From Chitinophagaceae bacterium (GTDB lineage: Bacteria; Bacteroidota; Bacteroidia; Chitinophagales; Chitinophagaceae): a stretch of DNA of 25,734 nt. Below, piece after piece: positions 16,486-23,061 of this stretch. Numbering within the stretch: position 1 is the stretch's first letter; each line of letters begins with the position of its first letter. Location of the stretch: NCBI GenBank assembly GCA_021151685.1, contig JAGKWS010000101.1:1-25734 (forward strand), given 5' to 3'. The translations under genes and the position numbers were made by a program. Below the pieces are notes generated by a model. That model was given only the letters and a program-made list of their open reading frames with translations. It was not told the origin of the DNA and did no database searches.

Positions 16486-16530
16486 TTTCTTTGTGCCCTT
16501 TGTGCCACCTTCGTGCGCTATGTGGTTAAA
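16486..16530. repeat. Degenerate ~10-bp tandem repeat (TTTGTGCCC-like)
   Basis: Four imperfect units in a row (TTTGTGCCC, TTTGTGCCACC, TTCGTGCGCT, ATGTGG) followed by TTAAAG. On the minus strand it reads as CACAAAGGGCACAAAG-like. From memory, similar CACAAAGG-type repeats are scattered in many unrelated bacterial genomes. It sits in the 270-base gap between the adaptor gene and the heme/monooxygenase gene, which shows nothing else. Confidence 0.5.
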
Positions 16531-16562
16531 GAAACAATTGTGGTGGAAAATAGAATAGGGCA

Positions 16563-17711
16563 TTATTCCTCCCCACCCGTATTTTTCAACTGCATCAGCA
16601 GCGCATAGGCACCATGGGTTACAAACAGGGCCTCGGGTGCAGGTTGCCCATTGGCAAATGTCACCTCGGTTAGTCCTTCCTGTGTGCTGCCGGCGGTTAC
16701 GGGTACCATATCATATTGCCCATCGCCCTTCACTGCAAAGACATAGCTCTGGTTTTGCCACATCACTATAGCGTCTTGCGGTAGTACCGGGGCCTCATAG
16801 TTGTCCAGTTGCACCTCGGCATTCATAAACATACCCGGCACCAGCAGTTTGTCGCTTTGGTCAAAGTGGCAATGCACCTCCACACTTCGGTCCTGAGACA
16901 CATTGCGGTTGATGAGTATAATGCGGCATTGGTACACCTTGCCCGGTTGTGCATTGCTGTAGGCCGTCACCTTTTGGCCTATATGAAGCTTGCCCAGGTC
17001 TTTTTCAAACACATTCAGTGCCAGATGTATGTCGCCGGGGTTCACTATCTCAAACAGTACATCAGCCGGATTCACATACTTGCCCACATTTACATTGATG
17101 CGTGCCACATAGCCATCTATGGGCGAGCGCACCGTCACATTCCTCGATATGGTCTCTGCCGTCAGTCGCTCCGGGTCTATATTCGCCAGTTTCAGCTTTT
17201 CCGATAGGGCCTTTACCGTCACCTGTTGAATCCTGTAGTCGGCTTCTGTCTGCTGGTATTGTTTGTCGCTTATGGCCTTGCCTGTATTCAGGTCTTTTTG
17301 CCGTTCATACTCCCGTTTCAGCAGGGTCAGGTTGGTTTGTGCCGTCAGGTAGTCTTGTTGCAGTTGCACATATTGGTTGTCTTGCACCACGGCTATGCCC
17401 TGCCCTTTGCGCACATGTTGCCCCGGCAGCAGGGTAGTGCTTTGCAGGTAGCCCCCCATCGGCACACTGATGGTTACAATATTCTGCGGAGGCACATCTA
17501 TTTGCCCGCTCACCTTCAGCGTGGCCGATACTACTTTTTGTTGCAGCCTACCGGTTGTTATGCCCGTGTTCTTTTGCTGTGCCGCCGTCAGGGTCACGGT
17601 ATTACCCGTTGTCTCCGTCTGTTTTTCTGCCGTCTTTGTTGCCTCTTTCGGCTGGTTGCCACACGCCGAAAGCAGCATAAACGAAAATATGATGAATGTT
17701 ATACGATACAT
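16563..17711 (-). CDS. czcB: Heavy-metal RND efflux periplasmic adaptor
   Basis: Membrane fusion protein that bridges the inner-membrane RND pump and the outer-membrane channel. The 382-residue protein starts MYRITFIIFSFMLLSACG, a lipoprotein signal with lipobox LSAC and Cys17. It then shows the usual adaptor order: a first half-lipoyl strand set (GQIDVPPQNIVTISVPMGGYL), a coiled-coil hairpin around residues 110-175 (QLQQDYLTAQTNLTLLKREYERQKDL region), a second half-lipoyl motif (VRSPIDGYVARINVNVGKYV), and beta-barrel and membrane-proximal domains to the end. The stop of the pump gene lies 7 bases upstream of its ATG, so the two are one operon. No His-rich metal-binding N-terminal extension is visible here. 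The metal is inferred from the partner pump as a divalent cation. Confidence 0.92.
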   Translation of the reverse strand: MYRITFIIFSFMLLSACGNQPKEATKTAEKQTETTGNTVTLTAAQQKNTGITTGRLQQKVVSATLKVSGQIDVPPQNIVTISVPMGGYLQSTTLLPGQHVRKGQGIAVVQDNQYVQLQQDYLTAQTNLTLLKREYERQKDLNTGKAISDKQYQQTEADYRIQQVTVKALSEKLKLANIDPERLTAETISRNVTVRSPIDGYVARINVNVGKYVNPADVLFEIVNPGDIHLALNVFEKDLGKLHIGQKVTAYSNAQPGKVYQCRIILINRNVSQDRSVEVHCHFDQSDKLLVPGMFMNAEVQLDNYEAPVLPQDAIVMWQNQSYVFAVKGDGQYDMVPVTAGSTQEGLTEVTFANGQPAPEALFVTHGAYALLMQLKNTGGEE

Positions 17712-17718
17712 GATTGTG

Positions 17719-20700
17719 TTAGTTGGTAAAGTAATTAAGTGCCAGAGTGGCGTCGTTCAATTGTCTCAGTGCCTCGGTATATTCATTGCGTATGGCTATT
17801 GCCTGATTAATGAGCAACACCCATTCCATATAGTTGATGTACCCACCCCTGTATTGGGCATTGGCTGCCGTGGTAATGGTTGCCGCGTTTTGCAGCCCCG
17901 TAGCTTCGTAGTACTGCACCGCACGCAGGTACCGGTTGTAGGCATTGCAGGCGGTAGCCCTTCTGCTGGTCAGCAATTGCCGGGTGGCATCGTATTTGGT
18001 ACGGGCTATCGTTTCATCGAGCTTGGCTACCCGTACACGCTGGTACTGCCCAGCACTAAATATAGGCACCGTTATACCCGCCATTACCGACCCGAAGAAC
18101 TGATTATTCCCAAAATACCTGTCCTGCCCATCTACCAGTTGGTAGCCCACAAACGTTTGGCGGTACATGCCCACAGTTAGTCCGGGTAGCAGTTTTGCCT
18201 GCTCATTTTTGGTCACAGTCCTGGCCCGTATTATCTGCTGTTCCATCCAGCGGCTGGCAGGCAAGTCCGCTACCGCAAATGTGTCCAATCGCACACTCAG
18301 GCGTGCCCTCGGCGATGCCGATTTCGGCTCGTAATTTTTGTTACTCCCCAGCAGATAGCCCAGCCTTATTTGTTGGGCGGCCACATCTTCCTGTAGCTGG
18401 TCCAGTTGCAGCCGTATCTGTTCGCGTTGCGCTCCGGCGGCCGCTTTCTCCAGTACCGATGTCTCTCCCTTCTCCAGCCGCAGCGTAGCTTTCTCCAGAA
18501 ATTCGGCATACAAACTGTCCGACTCCTTCAGCAGTTTCTTTTTTTCTTTCAGGTACAGCAATGTGTAGAAGGCTTCTGCCACCTGTTTTCTTATGTCCTG
18601 CTCCCGTACGGCTACCGTCAGCAGTGCCGCTTCCCAGTCGGCCCGCAGCAGTCGCTTTTGGCTGCTATACACAGTAGGGAAGCCAATACTCTGCGATGCC
18701 CCCACCTTGGTATCGGTAAAAAAGCTGTTCACATGCCCATACTCGGCCGTTACATTTGCCGGTGCTATATCGGCACTCGTAGCTATGTTTCGCTTGTCAC
18801 GGTCGGCCTGCATACGGGCCACGCGCAGCTCGGGGTTGTACTGCAATGCCGCAGTCTCGGCTTCGGCCAGTGTTATGGGTGTTTGCGCCATCACTTTACC
18901 GGCCGCAGGTAGCAACAACAGCAGCAATAGTGCAGCTATATTTTTGGGTTGCATATATGCACGTTTTTCAAACATCAGGTACAATGCAGGCAATACAAAC
19001 AAGGTAAGCAGGGTAGCTATCAGCAACCCGCCTATCACTACCGATGCCAGTGGTCTTTGCACTCCTGCGCCGGCCCCTTTGCTCACCGCCATAGGCAAAA
19101 AGCCCAGCGATGCCACAAAGGCAGTCATCAGCACCGGGCGTATACGGTTGCGGGTGCCTTGCAGTATCACCTCGTGTATATCGGTTAGCCCATCGGCATG
19201 TAGCCGGTTAAACTCTGTTATCAGCACTATACCATTCAGCACGGCTACGCCAAACAACGCTATAAAACCCACACCCGCACTAATGCTAAAGGGCAAATCG
19301 CGCACTACCAATGCTACAATACCCCCCACTGCCGACAATGGTACTGCCGAGTAAATGAGCAACCCCTGCCTTACCGAGCCAAAGGCAAAGTACAGCATCA
19401 GAAATATGAGCAGTAGCGATACAGGTACCGCAATAGCCAGCCGGCTTTTGGCAGCCTCCAGATTCTCGAACGCACCGCCATAGGTAGTATAGTAGCCCGA
19501 TGGCATTTTCATGCCCTTATCTACTTTTTGCTGCAATTCCTGCACTACCGATTGCACATCCCGTCCCCGCACATTGAACCCTACAATGATTCTGCGGTGG
19601 GCATCTTCGCGCTGTATCTGGTTCGGCCCTTCCGTCACTTCTATACTGGCTACCTGGCTCAGCGGTATCTGTATGCCATTGGGGGTAGGTATCAGCAGGT
19701 TTTGCACGTCGCTCAGGTCCTTGCGTCGCTCACCGGTCAGGCGCACCACAAGGTCAAAACGGCTCTCATCTTCAAATACCTGTCCGGCTACTTGTCCGGC
19801 AAATGCGGCATTTACTATTCGGTTCACATCTGCTATATTGATGCCAAACCGTGCTATTGCCGGCCGGTCGTACTGTATTACCACCTGTGGCATACCATTT
19901 ACAGCCTCTACATACACATCCTTGGCCCCGTCTACCGTACCGGCAATGTTCCCCAAATGTTGGGCCAGCCGGGCCAGTGTATCCATATTGGCACCAAATA
20001 TTTTGCACACCACATCTTGCCTTGCACCCGTCATCAGCTCATTAAACCGCATCTGCACCGGGTACTGAAACCCAAATTTTATTCCCGGCACTTCTTCCAG
20101 ATCCTTAGTCATTTTGTCGGCCAGTTCGCCAAATGTCTTGGCCGATGTCCATTCTTTTTTATCTTTCAGTACCACTATCAGGTCGCTGGCATCTATCGGC
20201 ATAGGGTCGGTAGGCACCTCACTGCTACCTGTTTTGCCCACTACCTTTATTACTTCGGGGTACCGCTGCAACAAAATGCGTGATGCCCGCGATACCACAT
20301 CTATAGACGAATGCAGATTGGCCCCTGCCAGCAAACGGGTCTCTACAGCAAAATCGCCCTCTTCCAGCGAGGGTATGAACTCGCCGCCCAATCTGCCAGC
20401 CAGTAACAATGCGCCCATCAGCATGGCTACCGATAGGGCGATAATCACTTTCCCATATCCCAGCGACTTGGCCAGCACCTTGCTGTACGCATTTTCTACC
20501 CGGTGCATCATCTTGTCAGACCATGTCTCCTTATGCGACAGCTTCCGGCTCAGTAGCAGCGAACTCATCATGGGTATGTACGTGAGCGACAGCAGGAACG
20601 CACCCGCCAGCGCAAACGCCACCGTCTGTGCCATCGGTTTGAACATTTTACCCTCTATGCCCTCCAGTGTAAAGATGGGCAGGTACACAATCAGAATAAT

Positions 20701-22068
20701 GATTTGCCCAAACACAGCACTGTTCATCATTCTACTGGCCGATGTTTGCACCTCGTCATTCATCTGTTTCCGGCTCAGTACCGATACTTGGGCAAAATCT
20801 TTGCTTTGTGCCAGTCGGTGCATCACCGCTTCTACAATAATAACCGCACCATCTACTATCAGCCCAAAGTCCAGCGCACCCAGGCTCATCAGATTGCCGC
20901 TTACGCCAAACAGGTTCATCAGAATGATGGCAAAAAGCATAGACAGCGGTATTACCGATGCCACCAACAGCCCTGCCCGCATATTGCCCAGAAATACCAC
21001 CAATACAAACACTACTATCAGCGCACCCTCCAGCAGGTTTTTCTCTACTGTACCTATAGCACTGTTCACCATCTTGGTTCGGTCCAGAAACGGCTCTATC
21101 ACCACCCCCTCGGGTAGTGTTTTCTGTATCTGGTCTATTCGCCCGCGTATGGCTTTTATTACTTCATTGCTGTTGGCCCCCTTCAGCATCATTACAACGG
21201 CCCCAGCCACTTCGCGCTCGCCATTATAGGTCATGGCTCCAAACCGCGTTGCCGATCCAAATTGCACTTTGGCAACATCCCGTATCAGCAGCGGAAATCC
21301 GTTTACCGTTTTAATGACAATATTGGCTATGTCTGCCGAGTCTTGTACCAAACCCTCCGTACGTATGTAAAGGGCTGTTGGCCCTCTTTCTATGTACGCA
21401 CCGCCCGCATTTTCATTGTTGCGTTCCAGTGCATTAAAGATGTCGGTGATGGTTACATTATTGGCATGTAGTTGACCGGGGTCTACGGCCACCTCATATT
21501 GTCGTAGGTAACCACCAAAGCTACTCACCTCTGCCACGCCCTTCACGCCCAGTAGTTGGCGGCGCACCACCCAGTCTTGCAGGGTACGCAGGGCCATGGC
21601 ATCATATTTATGTTCATACCCCGGCTTGGGGCGCACTACATATTGGTATATCTCGCCCAGGCCCGTAGTTACCGGTGCCAGTTTGGGTAAACCCAGATTG
21701 CGGGGTATCTTCTCCTGTGCTTCCTGTAGCCGTTCAGTTACTTGTTGGCGGGCAAGGTATATGTTCACATCGTCATGAAAAACGATGGTCACCACCGACA
21801 GCCCGAAGCGGGAAATACTTCTTATTTCTTTCAACCCCGGCAGGTTGCTGTTGGCTTGTTCTATGGGGAAGGTAATAAATCGTTCCACATCCGGTGCCCC
21901 CAATGCCGGCGATGTGGTGATTACCTGTACCTGATTATCGGTTATGTCTGGTACGGCATCTATAGGCAGGCGGGTCACTTCCAGTACGCCCCAGCCCACA
22001 AGTGCCACTACCAACAGTCCGATGATCAGTTTATTATTAACCGAAAACCGGATTATTTTTTCGAGCAT
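17719..22068 (-). CDS. czcA: CzcA-type heavy-metal RND pump fused to TolC/CzcC-type outer-membrane channel
   Basis: A single open frame of 1449 residues joining two normally separate proteins. Residues 1 to ~1038 are a full RND pump with 12 membrane helices and two periplasmic loops. Its fourth helix reads DFGLIVDGAVIIVE, with Asp400, Asp406 and Glu413, the signature of the divalent-cation (Zn/Co/Cd/Ni) HME class rather than the Cu/Ag class. Residues ~1062-1449 are an outer-membrane factor: ITLAEAETAALQYNPELRVARMQ start, helical coiled coil, and FYTLLYLKEKKKLL. Between them residues 1039-1061 (MQPKNIAALLLLLLLPAAG plus KVMA) form a typical signal peptide with cleavage before Gln1062. The ATG of Met1039 (18952-18954) could also be an internal start. 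Such fusions occur in other Bacteroidota. It is followed after 7 bases by the adaptor gene and preceded by a His-rich protein gene. Confidence 0.93.
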   Translation of the reverse strand: MLEKIIRFSVNNKLIIGLLVVALVGWGVLEVTRLPIDAVPDITDNQVQVITTSPALGAPDVERFITFPIEQANSNLPGLKEIRSISRFGLSVVTIVFHDDVNIYLARQQVTERLQEAQEKIPRNLGLPKLAPVTTGLGEIYQYVVRPKPGYEHKYDAMALRTLQDWVVRRQLLGVKGVAEVSSFGGYLRQYEVAVDPGQLHANNVTITDIFNALERNNENAGGAYIERGPTALYIRTEGLVQDSADIANIVIKTVNGFPLLIRDVAKVQFGSATRFGAMTYNGEREVAGAVVMMLKGANSNEVIKAIRGRIDQIQKTLPEGVVIEPFLDRTKMVNSAIGTVEKNLLEGALIVVFVLVVFLGNMRAGLLVASVIPLSMLFAIILMNLFGVSGNLMSLGALDFGLIVDGAVIIVEAVMHRLAQSKDFAQVSVLSRKQMNDEVQTSASRMMNSAVFGQIIILIVYLPIFTLEGIEGKMFKPMAQTVAFALAGAFLLSLTYIPMMSSLLLSRKLSHKETWSDKMMHRVENAYSKVLAKSLGYGKVIIALSVAMLMGALLLAGRLGGEFIPSLEEGDFAVETRLLAGANLHSSIDVVSRASRILLQRYPEVIKVVGKTGSSEVPTDPMPIDASDLIVVLKDKKEWTSAKTFGELADKMTKDLEEVPGIKFGFQYPVQMRFNELMTGARQDVVCKIFGANMDTLARLAQHLGNIAGTVDGAKDVYVEAVNGMPQVVIQYDRPAIARFGINIADVNRIVNAAFAGQVAGQVFEDESRFDLVVRLTGERRKDLSDVQNLLIPTPNGIQIPLSQVASIEVTEGPNQIQREDAHRRIIVGFNVRGRDVQSVVQELQQKVDKGMKMPSGYYTTYGGAFENLEAAKSRLAIAVPVSLLLIFLMLYFAFGSVRQGLLIYSAVPLSAVGGIVALVVRDLPFSISAGVGFIALFGVAVLNGIVLITEFNRLHADGLTDIHEVILQGTRNRIRPVLMTAFVASLGFLPMAVSKGAGAGVQRPLASVVIGGLLIATLLTLFVLPALYLMFEKRAYMQPKNIAALLLLLLLPAAGKVMAQTPITLAEAETAALQYNPELRVARMQADRDKRNIATSADIAPANVTAEYGHVNSFFTDTKVGASQSIGFPTVYSSQKRLLRADWEAALLTVAVREQDIRKQVAEAFYTLLYLKEKKKLLKESDSLYAEFLEKATLRLEKGETSVLEKAAAGAQREQIRLQLDQLQEDVAAQQIRLGYLLGSNKNYEPKSASPRARLSVRLDTFAVADLPASRWMEQQIIRARTVTKNEQAKLLPGLTVGMYRQTFVGYQLVDGQDRYFGNNQFFGSVMAGITVPIFSAGQYQRVRVAKLDETIARTKYDATRQLLTSRRATACNAYNRYLRAVQYYEATGLQNAATITTAANAQYRGGYINYMEWVLLINQAIAIRNEYTEALRQLNDATLALNYFTN

Positions 22069-22098
22069 ATGCGTCGTTTTGTACGCATACCCAACTTC

Positions 22099-22157
22099 AA
22101 TAGCTTATCTGCACGCTATTTCAATAGCCGCATCCATAAGCATTTACCCTATGGGTA
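22099..22157. promoter_or_regulatory. Two dyad symmetries in the leader of the czcA gene
   Basis: The 214-base gap between the His-rich gene and czcA has no coding sequence. It contains AATAGC (22099-22104), GCTATT (22115-22120) and AATAGC (22123-22128), the last two forming the dyad GCTATTtcAATAGC, and a second dyad TACCC-TAT-GGGTA at 22145-22157. Either could be an operator or mRNA structure; no regulator gene is in the window. Confidence 0.35.
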
Positions 22158-22282
22158 TGCCTTGCAATAAAAAAATATGAAAATATATTGTTGTACGCAA
22201 CAATAAGACAACCATCATAAAGGCTGCTTGCCCGCTAAAAAAAGAGGTTATTGACGGCAAAGCCAGATGGTATGCGCCTTTA

Positions 22283-22693
22283 TTAGCACAAAACGGGTGG
22301 CGCTCTGCCCGGTATAGGAGGGCCAGACGGGGGGAGGGCAACAACCTCGTTAGCGGCTGCCGCAAATGATACTGTAAGGTAAAAGATAGGTTTGTCCGAT
22401 GTAGGTATCGATACAAGAGCCGGTAAACAAAAGTCTGGAACCGCAACATGTTTGTCCAGCTTCAATACAATCGGGTCTGTTTGTATCAGTCGGCTGGCAA
22501 AGTCCTCTGCGTGGTTCAGATAGGGTAGTCCATCACCATTGGTACTGGCATGCGTATGCTGATATTCGTGATGCACGCAACTGGTTACAGCCATTCCCGC
22601 CAGTTCCTCTATATGATGATGAGGAACTATGCTATGGATAATAAACAATATCCATGCAATAAAAATGGTCGATATTTTAACCGGGCGAAACAC
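22283..22693 (-). CDS. Small His-rich membrane-anchored protein at the head of the czc locus
   Basis: A 136-residue protein read from a GTG at 22693. Residues ~6-22 (KISTIFIAWILFIIHSI) form one hydrophobic helix that could be a signal or membrane anchor. It is followed at once by PHHHIEE and, about 14 residues later, CVHHEYQHTHA: eight or more His within 35 residues, plus one Cys. Such clusters bind divalent metals such as Zn, Ni, Co or Cu. The C-terminal third is hydrophobic and then Pro-rich (ALPPSGPPIPGRAPP). It stands 214 bases upstream of the RND pump gene, same strand, so it probably belongs to the efflux operon as a periplasmic metal-binding helper or buffer. That role is inference; small His-rich proteins of this type often accompany Bacteroidota cation pumps. 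Confidence 0.68.
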   Translation of the reverse strand: MFRPVKISTIFIAWILFIIHSIVPHHHIEELAGMAVTSCVHHEYQHTHASTNGDGLPYLNHAEDFASRLIQTDPIVLKLDKHVAVPDFCLPALVSIPTSDKPIFYLTVSFAAAANEVVALPPSGPPIPGRAPPVLC

Positions 22694-22706
22694 TACGTAG
22701 TTGTTA

Positions 22707-22714
22707 CAAAATTA
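22707..22714 (-). promoter_or_regulatory. Candidate -7 element for the czc operon
   Basis: On the minus strand this is TAatTTTG, an exact match to the Bacteroidota -7 consensus. No TTG or TTTG lies at the usual -33 distance, which could mean activator dependence. The GTG start at 22693 would leave a leader of under ten bases, so either the promoter or the start may be slightly different. Confidence 0.35.
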
Positions 22715-23061
22715 CAGAATTATATTGACACACATATGATATTGTCGTTATCGTTAATGAGTATAGCCTTATAGGGGCATATTTTTCAACTTTGTATATT
22801 TATTTGTCTATGTGTTTTTTGTTGTTTGTTTAAGAGAAATGATTTCAGCTCAAATTTATACATCATTATTGCTAACAGTTGAAGTGTAGTATCCGCCTGT
22901 ATTTATTGGTAAATTTCATTTGTTGTCCTTTATTTCATTTTTGGGACAATACATTTTGTCCGTTTATTAATTATTGATAAACGAAACAGTAAAGATGAAA
23001 TTTTATATTTTTACGTTTTAAGGTGTGCGTTATTGCTTTTAATTGCAAAGTCTTGTTTCTG
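22715..23061. other. AT-rich divergent intergenic region
   Basis: About 350 bases between the divergent His-rich and Ig-repeat genes, clearly AT-rich, with no convincing coding frame. It should hold promoters for both. For the plus-strand gene, TAttTTTa at 23006-23013 is a seven-of-eight -7 match about 48 bases before the ATG, with no -33 element at normal spacing. Confidence 0.5.

Noticed and set aside
18940..18970. Pump and channel as two separate overlapping genes
   Set aside because: There is no stop codon between them; the frame runs through. An internal start at 18954 stays possible and is noted in the findings.
20114..21229. A 371-codon plus-strand open frame opposite czcA, and others such as 19528-20283 and 18593-19354
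   Set aside because: They are mirror frames of the strongly coding czcA strand, low in complexity, without family motifs. The opposite frame carries all the conserved RND motifs.
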